This document shows positions 51,678 to 60,567 of a DNA stretch of 64,000 bases, in pieces. The DNA comes from Myxococcota bacterium (GTDB taxonomy: Bacteria; Myxococcota_A; UBA9160; SMWR01). The translations under genes and the position numbers were made by a program. The notes under the pieces were generated by a model that was given only the letters and a program-made list of their open reading frames with translations, was not told where the DNA came from and ran no database searches. How positions within the stretch are numbered: the stretch's first letter is position 1; the number at the start of each line of letters is the position of its first letter. The DNA lies in assembly GCA_039030075.1 (NCBI GenBank), contig JBCCEW010000006.1, forward strand, positions 202,349 through 266,348, in the 5' to 3' direction.

Positions 51678-52936
51678 GCCAGGCGGAGGACTTGCTTCCC
51701 CTGGGCTCGCCACTCGTCGTCGAGGGCGTACTCCGGGCTGCCGTGTCCGATGACCACGAGCTCGGCGTCGGCGACTGCCGTCGCGACATCGTCGACCAGC
51801 AGCCGGTTGATGTGGGGCAGGCTCTTCTCGAGGAAGGCCTGGTTCGAGCCGTGCAGGCGCGAGAGCAGCACTGCCGGGTCATGGATGTGGAGCTCCAGGC
51901 CCTCGCCGATCATGCGCTTCGCGAGTGCGAGGAACGGGCTCTCGCGCAGGTCGTCGGTGCCCGCTTTGAACGCGAGGCCGAGCAGGGCGACGCGCCGGGC
52001 GCCGCTGGCCAACACCGCCGCGAGTGCGCGCGCGACCGGGACCTCGTTCGACGACAGGATGCCGTCGAGCATCGGGACCGGGATGTTCTTGTCGCTCGCC
52101 GCGAAGGTCAGGGCGCGCAGGTCCTTCGGGAGGCAGCTGCCGCCGAACGCGAAGCCCGGACGCAGGTAGACCGGCGAGATGTTGAGCTTCGTGTCCTTCG
52201 CCACGATCTCCATCACGCGCTCCGGGTCGGCGCCTGCGGCTTCCCAGACCCGGCCGACTTCGTTGGCGAAGGTGACCTTCATCGCGTGGAAGGCGTTGTC
52301 CGTGTATTTGATCGCCTCGGCGACCTCGAGCGGCACCGAGAAGCGCTCGGCCTCGACGCCGTCGTAGAGGGCGAGCACCGGCGCACCGACGCCCGGCTCG
52401 CGTTCGCCGACGAGGATGCGCGGCGGCGCGTCGTAGTCGCGCAGGGACGTGCCCTCGCGCAGGAACTCGGGGTTCGTGCAGACATCCCAGCCTTCGCCCA
52501 CGGCCCGACCCGAAGCGCGCTCGACCTCGGGGAGGACGTGGCCCCGGGTGCTGCCGGGCAGCACGGTGCTGCGCACCACGACGCGGTGGTCGTCCGCGGT
52601 GAGCGAGAGCTTCGAGCCGATCTGGGCCGCGACCTGGCGGACGTAGCCCAGGTCGAGGGAGCCATCGGGCTGGCTCGGGGTCCCCACGCAGATCAGCGAG
52701 ACGTCGGAGCCGCGCAGGCCGTCGGCGGGATCGTCCGTGGCGCGGAGGCGTCCGGCGCTCACCGCTTCGGCCACGATCTCGTCCACGCCGGGCTCGAGCA
52801 CGGGGGACTCGCCCCGGTTCAGGGTGTCGATCTTCGGTGCCGCGACGTCGACGCCGACGACTTCATGCCCATCGCGGGCCAGCGCGGCGGCGGTCACCGA
52901 GCCGACGTAGCCCAGCCCGAAGACCGTGACCTTCAC
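51674..52936 (-). CDS. AlgD-like GDP-mannose/UDP-glucose 6-dehydrogenase
   Basis: 420 residues. The NAD-binding FGLGYVGSVTAAALA, NPEFLREGTSLRDY, and the catalytic Cys268 in GFAFGGSCLPKD are present; the Cys is at the same number as in Pseudomonas AlgD, and the sequence follows AlgD more closely than Ugd (for example KYTDNAFHAMKVTFANE, LLGLAFKAGTDDLRESP). It oxidises a sugar nucleotide twice to a uronic acid. Together with manA in this locus, GDP-mannuronate is a plausible product; UDP-glucose as substrate cannot be ruled out. GTGA overlap with the carbamoyltransferase. Confidence 0.92.
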   Translation of the reverse strand: MKVTVFGLGYVGSVTAAALARDGHEVVGVDVAAPKIDTLNRGESPVLEPGVDEIVAEAVSAGRLRATDDPADGLRGSDVSLICVGTPSQPDGSLDLGYVRQVAAQIGSKLSLTADDHRVVVRSTVLPGSTRGHVLPEVERASGRAVGEGWDVCTNPEFLREGTSLRDYDAPPRILVGEREPGVGAPVLALYDGVEAERFSVPLEVAEAIKYTDNAFHAMKVTFANEVGRVWEAAGADPERVMEIVAKDTKLNISPVYLRPGFAFGGSCLPKDLRALTFAASDKNIPVPMLDGILSSNEVPVARALAAVLASGARRVALLGLAFKAGTDDLRESPFLALAKRMIGEGLELHIHDPAVLLSRLHGSNQAFLEKSLPHINRLLVDDVATAVADAELVVIGHGSPEYALDDEWRAQGKQVLRLA

Positions 52937-54684
52937 TCTCCGGCTCCGTTGACACGCGGCGGCGGTGCTCCGACGACGGGTCCGAGCTCGGGGTTCTCCA
53001 CCAGGAAGGGGCCGATCGCCAGGTAGTCGAGGTGGCCGCGCACGAAGCTGCGCACCGCGTCCTGGGGCGTACACACGATCGGCTCCTCGTGCATGTTGAA
53101 CGAGGTGTTCACGACGGTGCCGACGCCGGTCAGCTTCCGGTACTCGCCGAGCACTTTGTGGAAGGACGGGTTGGTCTCGGCGCGCACGATCTGGGGCCGC
53201 GCCGTGCCGTCGACGTGCACCGCAGCCGGGCAGTTTCGTTTGAACTCTTCCGAGCAGTCCGAGGTGATCGTCATGAACTCGGCCGTGTGCTCGGCGCCGC
53301 GCAGGTCGCGGAAGCTCGCGTGCGCCTCGTCTTCGATCGTGGCCGGCGCGAAGGGCATGAACTCGGTGCGGTCGAGCCGCTTGTTCAGCCAGTCGTTCAC
53401 CGACGCATCTGCGCAGTGGTAGAGGATCGAGCGGTTGCCGAGCGAGCGCGGTCCGAACTCCATGCGGCCGTTGAAGCGCGCGACCACGCGACCCTCGGCG
53501 AGCTTCGCCGCGATCTCCTTCTCGACCTCGTCGTGGCGCACGGGCTCGAGGCCCTCGGCGCGGATCGCGTTGCGCATCTCGTCTTCGTCGTACTCGGGCC
53601 CGAGGTAGACGCTCTCGAGTCGGAAGGGCGCGAGCGAGCCGCGCTCCAGGGCCAGCCGTTGCAGCGGGCCGCCGAAGGCGAGGCCGCCGTCGCCCATGGC
53701 CGGCTGGACGAAGATGTGCGAGAAGCCCATCTCCTTGACCAGCTTGTTGAGCTTCACGTTGGCGAAGACGCCGCCCGCCAGGCAGATCGGGCGCCCGTCG
53801 AGGCGCGGGAGCGTCTGCTCGATCATGCGCGTCACGTCGCGCTCGAGCAGATACTGGATCGCCCAGGCGAGGTCCATGTTCGACCAGTCGCCGAAGATGG
53901 TCTGGCGAATGCCGCGCAGCTCCTGCAGCGCCTCGTCGAACGCCGTGTCGCCCTCGGTGGAGCCGTGGTTCGAATGGAGCATGAAGAAGTAGGGGCGTCC
54001 TTCGCGGGACGACCACACCTTCGCGAGCCAGCCCTCGAGCAGTCGCAGGAGCTTGTCGTCGGGGGTGCCGTGGGCGGAGAGCCCGGTCACCTTGCCGGCA
54101 TGGCGATGCGGATGGAATCCGAGCATCGCCGTCATGTACTCGTAGTTGTGTCCGAGCGGGAACTCGGTGTGGAAGCGAGCCTTGATCGGATGCAGCCGGC
54201 CGCCCTTCCCCTCGAAGACGCGGGAGCTGTAGGTGTCGCCGACCCCATCCACCGTCACCACCCAGGCCTCGTCGAAGCCCGACGGGAAGTACGCGCTCGC
54301 TGCGTGACAGGTGTGGTGATCGATGTGGTTGCGATCGATCCCGGGGAATACGGCGCCTTCGGTCTGGCGCGTGCGCCCGAGCGCGACGTCGAGCAGCTTG
54401 CGGAAGCGCTTCGGGTGGACGTCCTGCAGCTTTCCGTGGGTGGCGTTGTAGAACGCGAGCTGGGCTTCGCGACCGAAGCGCTGCTGCAGGGGCAGACCGC
54501 CGTGGACCGCACGCGCGCCCGAGAGGTCGTAGTGTTTGCCCACGTAGGCCGCCGCGAGATCGGGCCAGCCGCCCTGCATCTTCACGCGGCTGAAGCGTTC
54601 CTCGGAGACGGCGCACTGGGGCCGTCCGTCCTCCTCGACGAGGACGACACTGGCTTCATGACTGCGGTGAAATCCGACCAGCAC
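52933..54684 (-). CDS. carbamoyltransferase (NodU/CmcH/TobZ family)
   Basis: 583 residues. The N-terminal Kae1-like ASKHA domain has HIDHHTCHAASAY (His123, 124, 127; metal site) and GHNYEY, followed by VTGLSAHGTPDD. The C-terminal domain holds GRVVARFNGRMEFGPRSLGNRSIL, FMPFAPATI and VNTSFNMHEEPIV. The enzyme adds a carbamoyl group from carbamoyl phosphate to a hydroxyl, through carbamoyl-adenylate. In this locus it probably decorates the polysaccharide. It has 4-base overlap with the AlgD-like gene and 12 bases to the heparinase gene. Confidence 0.94.
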   Translation of the reverse strand: MLVGFHRSHEASVVLVEEDGRPQCAVSEERFSRVKMQGGWPDLAAAYVGKHYDLSGARAVHGGLPLQQRFGREAQLAFYNATHGKLQDVHPKRFRKLLDVALGRTRQTEGAVFPGIDRNHIDHHTCHAASAYFPSGFDEAWVVTVDGVGDTYSSRVFEGKGGRLHPIKARFHTEFPLGHNYEYMTAMLGFHPHRHAGKVTGLSAHGTPDDKLLRLLEGWLAKVWSSREGRPYFFMLHSNHGSTEGDTAFDEALQELRGIRQTIFGDWSNMDLAWAIQYLLERDVTRMIEQTLPRLDGRPICLAGGVFANVKLNKLVKEMGFSHIFVQPAMGDGGLAFGGPLQRLALERGSLAPFRLESVYLGPEYDEDEMRNAIRAEGLEPVRHDEVEKEIAAKLAEGRVVARFNGRMEFGPRSLGNRSILYHCADASVNDWLNKRLDRTEFMPFAPATIEDEAHASFRDLRGAEHTAEFMTITSDCSEEFKRNCPAAVHVDGTARPQIVRAETNPSFHKVLGEYRKLTGVGTVVNTSFNMHEEPIVCTPQDAVRSFVRGHLDYLAIGPFLVENPELGPVVGAPPPRVNGAGE

Positions 54685-54696
54685 GAACGGGCCTAT

Positions 54697-56457
54697 TTAG
54701 CAGATTCGCCCGACGCGGGGCAGAGCGAGACCGAGGTGGGCACATCGGCGCTCTGGGGAGCCCAGCTGAGGGTGAGTTGGGGGGGTTTCGAGGGCGAGCG
54801 TCACCCGACCCTCGGAGTGGGTCAAGGCGCCGGCTCGGGGATTCAGGGGACCCGCGCCGACCCACCACCCCCCGGCCCAGGGAAGCTGCGTTTCCGAGAC
54901 GAGGCGATGGCGACGCATGGATTGCGTTTCTCCGAAGCGTTCGTGAAGGGGGGCTGGGGAGACCTCGGCGTCCCCGTCCAGCGGCAGGATCTGGACCGAG
55001 GCGTCCGAGGCATTCGGGTGTTCGTGGAGGTGGCTCTCGAGGCGGTGCCGTCCCTGTCCCGCCACCCAATCGAGGACGACGAGCCCCTCGGGACCGAGAG
55101 CCCATAGACGATAGGGGACCGGCCCGCCGGGAAGGTGACGGTAGGCATCGTGAGACGCGCAAAGCCAGCTCCAAGTTCCCGAGATTCCGTGGGCCCGCAC
55201 CCGCGCCCGGCTGCGCCGACCCACCCGGAAGCTGCCCCACAGCTCGAGCTGCTCCACTCCATCCACACCGACGGTGTTGTGGGAGGCCGTGCTGCGCACG
55301 CGTTGCCGGTCCGGTCCGGGGTCGTACGAGAGGGTGCCCGTGTCGGTGATGACGCGGGTCGTGCGGTGGCTCAGGTCGAAGGACAGGAGGTCGGCGTGGG
55401 CGTGGCCCATCTGCTCGTCCGGGGCGTGGTCGCCCACCCGGGCCACGAGCCGCCAGGCGCCGGCCGTGAGGGGCGCCAGTCCGCTGTGGCGGTCGGGCCG
55501 TTCGGGTGGCTGCGGCGAGAGCTGGGCCCGCAGCGCGGTCAGGAGCGGAGGAACGGCCTCTCCGAGCCACCCGTCGCCCTGCAGCGGGATCTCGCCATCC
55601 CCGAGGACCACGGCCTCCAGGAAGCCGGCCATCGCGGCCAGGGCCGCGTCGAGCCAGGCCGGGGCCGCGTCGCCGAGCAGAAGCTTCGTCTCGAAGAGGT
55701 CGCGGGTGCAGATCGCGTGGTAGAAGGGGGCCCGCTCGTAGTGGCCCCCATCGGGCAGCACCTGCTCGACCACCTGCTCCTGGAGCCAGTCGAGTGCGTC
55801 GGGAACGCCGCCGACCAGCTCCTGGGCGAAGACCAGTCCCACGGCGTCGCGAAACAGGTGGTTGCCGCGCAGGTCGAGCTCGAGGTTGTCGCGGAGGAAG
55901 AGCCCGTGCAGCCCCAGCTCGCGACCGAGCCAGCGCAGGTCGTCGGCGGGGTGTCCAGCTTCGACGTGGAACGCCGCGGCGCTGGCCCAGTGGAGGATTC
56001 GCGTGGCGACGGCGCGCCCGTTCCACACGTCCATCGCGAAATCGCGACAGCCGATCGGCGATGCGTCGCGCCAGCTACGGGCCAGCGCGAAGGCCCGGTC
56101 GCCGAACTCGCGGTTGCCAGTCTCCGCCGCTGCGCGCGCCAGATCGATCGCGTAGGAGAACTCGTGCAGGTGCGTCTTCCAGAGGCGGGTGCCCCGGTCG
56201 AAGTCCTCGCGAAACCAATCGACCTCGGCGCCGAGCAGCTCCGAGCGGCCAAGGAAGGCGAAGCGACCGACCAGCGCATCGCGCGCAACCGCGAGGGCGT
56301 CCGCTTCGGCGCGTCGCGTGCGATGCCAGGCGGCCAAGCGCGCCAGACCCGGGTGATCCCAACGGGCCTCGGGGAGCCGCTCGGCCCGCGCGACGTAGCG
56401 GGCATCGATCACTTCGGGGCGGCGTTCCCAGAGTGCGCGACGAATCCGGTAGCGCAC
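54697..56457 (-). CDS. heparinase II/III family protein
   Basis: 586 residues from GTG 56457. An alpha/alpha toroid (about 40-320) contains NGRAVATRILHWASA and LRGNHLFRDAVGL; the C-terminal beta-sandwich (about 330-560) starts with GHAHADLLSFDL, the family's signature His, followed by ASHNTVGVDG. These are polysaccharide lyases acting on uronic-acid polymers, which fits the AlgD-like neighbour. The open frame runs upstream with family-like residues (TAAHLRPSQIAHRV), so the true start may be CTG 56523, seven bases after AAGGAG. No signal peptide is visible. Confidence 0.87.
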   Translation of the reverse strand: MRYRIRRALWERRPEVIDARYVARAERLPEARWDHPGLARLAAWHRTRRAEADALAVARDALVGRFAFLGRSELLGAEVDWFREDFDRGTRLWKTHLHEFSYAIDLARAAAETGNREFGDRAFALARSWRDASPIGCRDFAMDVWNGRAVATRILHWASAAAFHVEAGHPADDLRWLGRELGLHGLFLRDNLELDLRGNHLFRDAVGLVFAQELVGGVPDALDWLQEQVVEQVLPDGGHYERAPFYHAICTRDLFETKLLLGDAAPAWLDAALAAMAGFLEAVVLGDGEIPLQGDGWLGEAVPPLLTALRAQLSPQPPERPDRHSGLAPLTAGAWRLVARVGDHAPDEQMGHAHADLLSFDLSHRTTRVITDTGTLSYDPGPDRQRVRSTASHNTVGVDGVEQLELWGSFRVGRRSRARVRAHGISGTWSWLCASHDAYRHLPGGPVPYRLWALGPEGLVVLDWVAGQGRHRLESHLHEHPNASDASVQILPLDGDAEVSPAPLHERFGETQSMRRHRLVSETQLPWAGGWWVGAGPLNPRAGALTHSEGRVTLALETPPTHPQLGSPERRCAHLGLALPRVGRIC

Positions 56458-56563
56458 GCGGTGGGCGATCTGGCTCGGTCGCAGATGCGCCGCCGTGCGC
56501 CATGTCCGTCCGAGATTCGCCAGCGTCGCGCTCCTTGCGCTGCGACGATAGGCTGATCCCTCG

Positions 56564-57778
56564 ATGGACGCGACCCGCCTCTGGCCTCTCGAAGGCGTCG
56601 TGCAGCGCTACGCCTGGGGATCTCGAACCGCGATCCCCGAGTTCCTAGGGGTAGCGCCCGACGGAGAACCGCAGGCCGAACTCTGGCTCGGAGCGCATCC
56701 GAACGCGCCCGCTCGCGTGCGCCCGGACGCAGGCGATGCAGCCTCGCTGGATGCGTGTATCGCCCGCGATCCCGACGCCGTGTTGGGCGCGGACGTGGCG
56801 CGTCGCTTCGACGGGCAGCTTCCCTTTCTCGTAAAGGTCCTCGCGGCGGAGGCGCCGCTCTCGATCCAAGCGCATCCCAACTCGGAGCAGGCCATCGAAG
56901 GCTTCGCTCGGGAAGGGCGTCGCGGCCTTCCTCGAACTGCGGAGACCCGCTGCTACCGAGACCCGCACCCGAAACCCGAGCTGATCTGTGCGATCGCGCC
57001 GTTTCGCGCGCTCAGCCGTTTTCGGAGCGCGGCGGACATCGAGGCGCGTATCACCGCTCTCCGGGTTCCCGAGCTGGAAACCGTCCTCGTTCCCCTCCGC
57101 GAAGCCCCCGATCGCGACGGACTGGCCGCATTCTTCCAGCGCTGGATGACCCTCGGCGACGCCAAGCGAGCGGGGATCCTGGGTCGCGTGGTTGCGGCGG
57201 CGTCCGTGCGTTCCGCGTCGGATCCAGCGTGTGCCGAGGTGGAGCACCTCGCGGGTGTGTACCCCGGGGATCCCGGCGTCCTGGCCCCACTCTTCCTGAA
57301 TTTGGTAGAGCTGCAGCCCGGCGAAGCCATGTATCTCCCGGCGGGTGAGCTCCATAGCTATCTCCGCGGCGTTGCCGTGGAGGTGATGGCGAACTCCGAC
57401 AACGTCATTCGCGGAGGATTGACGCCGAAGCACGTCGATGTCGACGAGTTGCTCTCGATCCTGAGTTTCGCTTCCGGTGACGTCGACGTGATGCACGCGG
57501 TGCCGAACGGGAGCCACGAGGCACGCTACGCCACGCCGAATCCCGAGTTTGCTATGTCGGTGGTTCAGCCGGGAGCCGCGGGTTGGCGATCCCCTGGATC
57601 GCGTGGCGCCGAGGTCGTTCTCTGTATCGAGGGTCGCCTCCGCGCTACGGACGCGTCGGGGCGAAACATCGCGATGGACACCGGGTCGAGCCTGTTCGCC
57701 CCAGCCGCGGCGAAAGGGTACACACTGCACGGGGGCGGCACGGCGTTCCGCGTACACGCTCCGCCGCCCGGCGGCTGA
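56564..57778 (+). CDS. manA: mannose-6-phosphate isomerase, class I
   Basis: 404 residues. The zinc ligands are Gln and His in LSIQAHPNS, Glu in HPKPELICAI and His in YLPAGELHSYL; the catalytic Arg lies in NSDNVIRGGLT. It interconverts fructose-6-phosphate and mannose-6-phosphate, the entry to GDP-mannose. No manC/manB is in the window. It is transcribed away from the heparinase gene and ends 5 bases before the next convergent gene. Confidence 0.94.
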   Translation: MDATRLWPLEGVVQRYAWGSRTAIPEFLGVAPDGEPQAELWLGAHPNAPARVRPDAGDAASLDACIARDPDAVLGADVARRFDGQLPFLVKVLAAEAPLSIQAHPNSEQAIEGFAREGRRGLPRTAETRCYRDPHPKPELICAIAPFRALSRFRSAADIEARITALRVPELETVLVPLREAPDRDGLAAFFQRWMTLGDAKRAGILGRVVAAASVRSASDPACAEVEHLAGVYPGDPGVLAPLFLNLVELQPGEAMYLPAGELHSYLRGVAVEVMANSDNVIRGGLTPKHVDVDELLSILSFASGDVDVMHAVPNGSHEARYATPNPEFAMSVVQPGAAGWRSPGSRGAEVVLCIEGRLRATDASGRNIAMDTGSSLFAPAAAKGYTLHGGGTAFRVHAPPPGG

Positions 57779-57783
57779 ACCGC

Positions 57784-59358
57784 TCAGCGCGTTGCGCCGG
57801 GAGCGATCGCCGTCACGGTTCGCTGAGTCTCGCTCAGCAAGTGGAAGGTTCCGCTGATGGTCGCGCGAACCTCGGCGACGCCGAACCCCGGCACCGCGAC
57901 CGAGGCCTGACGGGCCTCGTCGAGCGGTGAGTGCGTGTAGAGCAACCATTCGCGCTCTGGGGCCTTGCCCAATACCCGCGCGATCGCGTAGACCGGCAAG
58001 CGGGTTTCGAGCTTCCAGGGCCGTTGCGGGTCCTGATCGGTCTCGAGCAGGTACCAACGCGGCCAATCGCGATACGGAGGAGGGATCTGGACTTGGTAGG
58101 GGTGGCGCCGGGTCGGGTGGCTGACCAGCTTCCCCTTCCGCCAGAAGCGACGCAGGGTCGGGTCCTCATGCACGCGATCGACCGATTCGAGGACCGCGCG
58201 AAAGTAGTCGGATTGGTCGCGGGCAGTCTCGGAGTAGTGGCGGAACTCCCGGACCAGGCGCGGCCGGGTCAACCACATCCCAAACTGAACCATGCCTCGG
58301 TATCGCTCCGCTGTGTATACCTGGCCGCGACTTCGATAGTAAGCGCGCTTGCTCTCGTTCTTCTTCGTCCAGTTCTTGTCTCCATCCCAGACGGAGATCT
58401 CGTGCCACCAGTCCGGGTCGCGCCGATAGGTTTCCCGCTCCAGGAACGGCACCCAATTCATGGCTTGGACCTGGGGGCTCCATACCGTGTGGTCGGTGAT
58501 CTTCGACCAGTCATGGGTGTAGAAGGGCGCCGAGCCTCCATCCCAGACACCGGTCCACCGGTTCATCGGCTGGCCGTCCTGGTAGCGCGCATGGACCCTC
58601 CAGCGAGACCAGCGCCCTAGAAACTCGGGAGCGGGTTGGATGTTGTAGCCGATGAACCGCGCCTTCGTTCGCCAGCTCCGGTCCAAGCCTTGGCGCATTC
58701 CGTCGAGAAGTCGTGCATAGCGCGCTCGGAACCCGGCGTTGCTTCCCGCAGGTCGTCGATCGGCGCCAAGGGCCGCGGTGGGTGCTTCGTTGTTGGAGAC
58801 GAAGAGAACAAAAGGGGGATCCGGGTACCAGGTTTGCAGTCTGGCGAGGAGCATGCTGCCGGTCCATTCTTGCCCGACGCGGTGCCAGTGCTCGATGGGC
58901 CCTACGGGGGAAAGCTGCGGTTTCACGTTCCCCAGCCGGTCTACGAGGCATGGCGTCTCGTCTTTCGGTAGGGACCGAAAGCGAGGCTCGAGCAACTTCG
59001 CCTCCCATTGAGTCGAAACGAGGGAAATCGGCAAGCCGAGTTCGCGCGCTCTCTCCAGGGGCTTTCTGAAGTAGGCGTCGCGGTCGAGGTTCGGGATGTC
59101 GATCTTGAACGCCGGCAGCACATGGTGACCCGCCTCGACGAGTGCGACCAAGTCAGCGGGAACGACGCCATCCGGCGGTTTCCCGTTCCAATGGGACGCC
59201 AGCGGTAGCGGGGCTCCGTCCGGATCCGACGAGGAGCGGGAGGCTTCGGCACGAATCTGGGCTGCCGTTGCCGTCGCGAGCTCGGTGGGCGGGTCGTCAC
59301 CATCACCCCACGAGAACAGGGACGCCATAAATGCGAGCAGCAGGGCGGCTCGTTCCAT
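57784..59358 (-). CDS. secreted protein of unknown function in polysaccharide locus
   Basis: 524 residues with a short hydrophobic N-terminus (AALLLAFMASLFSWG) that looks like a signal peptide. The body is rich in Trp, Tyr, His and Arg. Regions such as VVPADLVALVEAGHHVLPAFKIDI, PISLVSTQWEAKLL, VLFVSNNEAP and FIGYNIQPAPEF alternate strands and helices as in a TIM barrel, so a glycoside-hydrolase-like fold is possible. Candidate acid residues are Glu in WEAK and NNEAP, but no family was recognised. A beta-sandwich tail (about 470-524) is likely. Confidence 0.7.
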   Translation of the reverse strand: MERAALLLAFMASLFSWGDGDDPPTELATATAAQIRAEASRSSSDPDGAPLPLASHWNGKPPDGVVPADLVALVEAGHHVLPAFKIDIPNLDRDAYFRKPLERARELGLPISLVSTQWEAKLLEPRFRSLPKDETPCLVDRLGNVKPQLSPVGPIEHWHRVGQEWTGSMLLARLQTWYPDPPFVLFVSNNEAPTAALGADRRPAGSNAGFRARYARLLDGMRQGLDRSWRTKARFIGYNIQPAPEFLGRWSRWRVHARYQDGQPMNRWTGVWDGGSAPFYTHDWSKITDHTVWSPQVQAMNWVPFLERETYRRDPDWWHEISVWDGDKNWTKKNESKRAYYRSRGQVYTAERYRGMVQFGMWLTRPRLVREFRHYSETARDQSDYFRAVLESVDRVHEDPTLRRFWRKGKLVSHPTRRHPYQVQIPPPYRDWPRWYLLETDQDPQRPWKLETRLPVYAIARVLGKAPEREWLLYTHSPLDEARQASVAVPGFGVAEVRATISGTFHLLSETQRTVTAIAPGATR

Positions 59359-59391
59359 CTGTGACTCATCCGTGCCCTGTGAGGCGCCGTG

Positions 59392-60555
59392 TCATCCGGA
59401 TCGACCCCCCACCAGGCTACGGAGTTTCGCGACCACGCTCACGCCGAAGCCGCTGCCCGTGCGCGTCTCACGGCGCCGCGGGCTAGCGACGAGCTCTTCG
59501 CACGCGGCGATGACGCGGTCGGCCCAGGTTTGGGCGCTGTAGGCTTCTGCCATCCTCGACGATCGGCGACCCATCTCGGGGAGGTCGGCATGACTGCGAT
59601 GGATCCGTGCCAGCGCTTCGGCAAGGGCGGCCTCGCTGCCGGTCGGGATTACCAATCCATTATGCAGCGGTCGCACGAGTTCGACCGCGGATCCGCACGC
59701 GTTGCTGCTGATCACCGGAAGGCCGGCTGCACAGCTCTCGACGATCGCGAGGGGCCATGCGTCGTAGCGGCTGGGGAGCACGAAGGCGCCGCTCGCAAGG
59801 CGGAACTGGTTCAGGGCATCGGGCTGTGTGAAGCCCCGATCCTCGACGCCAGGCTCGTCCCGAAGCGCATCCGCGAGAGGGCCCATCCCGCAACACACGA
59901 GAGGCCAGGGATCTTCCACGTGTCGTCGGTATCGACGGTACGCCCGAATCAAAACGTCGACGCCTTTCCGCTCCGTATACTGACCCACGAAGAGGAAACT
60001 GCGAGGCCAGCCTCCCTGTAGAGCGGCTCGCTGATCCCAGAGAGGTGCCAGGCCATCGACATCGACTCCGTACGCTCCGCGCACGATGCGCTCCTCCGGC
60101 ACAGCGAGAAGGCGCGCGAGTTGCCAACATCGTTCACCGGTGACGAACACTCGCTCGAGTCGTTCCAGATAGGAGCGATACGCATAGCGAGTCACCAGCT
60201 GTCTTGGGCCAGGCAGGCGCGGATTGTCCATGAACATCGCGAGCCGGCTACCGTCGAGTTCGGAAGCGTACGCGAGCGAGACGTAGCTGGGATGGCTCCA
60301 TCCCGAGAGCGCGAGCACGTCGGGCGCTTGTTCCTGAACCAGGCTGCGCACGTGTTCCGGATCGTCTCGTTCTTCCTCGGTAATCAGCCGACCTTCGATG
60401 CCACGCATGAGGTCGTCGCCCGAGAACGCCGTGTTGCTCCCCGAAGGTGACGCGAAGGCGATGACGTAGGGTTCGACTCCCTCGCGTTTCGAGAGTTCGC
60501 GCCAGCAAGCCGACATATACCCCGAAACGGTCATCCAACAGAAAAGGATCTTCAT
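59392..60555 (-). CDS. glycosyltransferase family 4
   Basis: 387 residues, GT-B fold. The C-terminal half has FLFVGQYTERKGVDVLIRAYRRY, LVCCGMGPLADAL and FVLPSRYDAWPLAIVESCAAGLPVISS, the GT4 sugar-nucleotide motif with the acidic E-x7-E-like pair around Ala-Ile-Val-Glu. The N-terminal part opens MKILFCWMTVSGYMSA. It transfers a sugar from a nucleotide donor to a growing chain on the cytoplasmic side. The FkbM gene lies 12 bases upstream, so the two form a unit. Confidence 0.9.
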   Translation of the reverse strand: MKILFCWMTVSGYMSACWRELSKREGVEPYVIAFASPSGSNTAFSGDDLMRGIEGRLITEEERDDPEHVRSLVQEQAPDVLALSGWSHPSYVSLAYASELDGSRLAMFMDNPRLPGPRQLVTRYAYRSYLERLERVFVTGERCWQLARLLAVPEERIVRGAYGVDVDGLAPLWDQRAALQGGWPRSFLFVGQYTERKGVDVLIRAYRRYRRHVEDPWPLVCCGMGPLADALRDEPGVEDRGFTQPDALNQFRLASGAFVLPSRYDAWPLAIVESCAAGLPVISSNACGSAVELVRPLHNGLVIPTGSEAALAEALARIHRSHADLPEMGRRSSRMAEAYSAQTWADRVIAACEELVASPRRRETRTGSGFGVSVVAKLRSLVGGRSG

Positions 60556-60567
60556 CGAAACCTAGGG

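Noticed and set aside
51674..54616. 980-residue fusion of a dehydrogenase with an Arg-rich N-terminus
   Set aside because: The N-terminal part is an out-of-frame reading of the carbamoyltransferase; the true start is GTG 52936.
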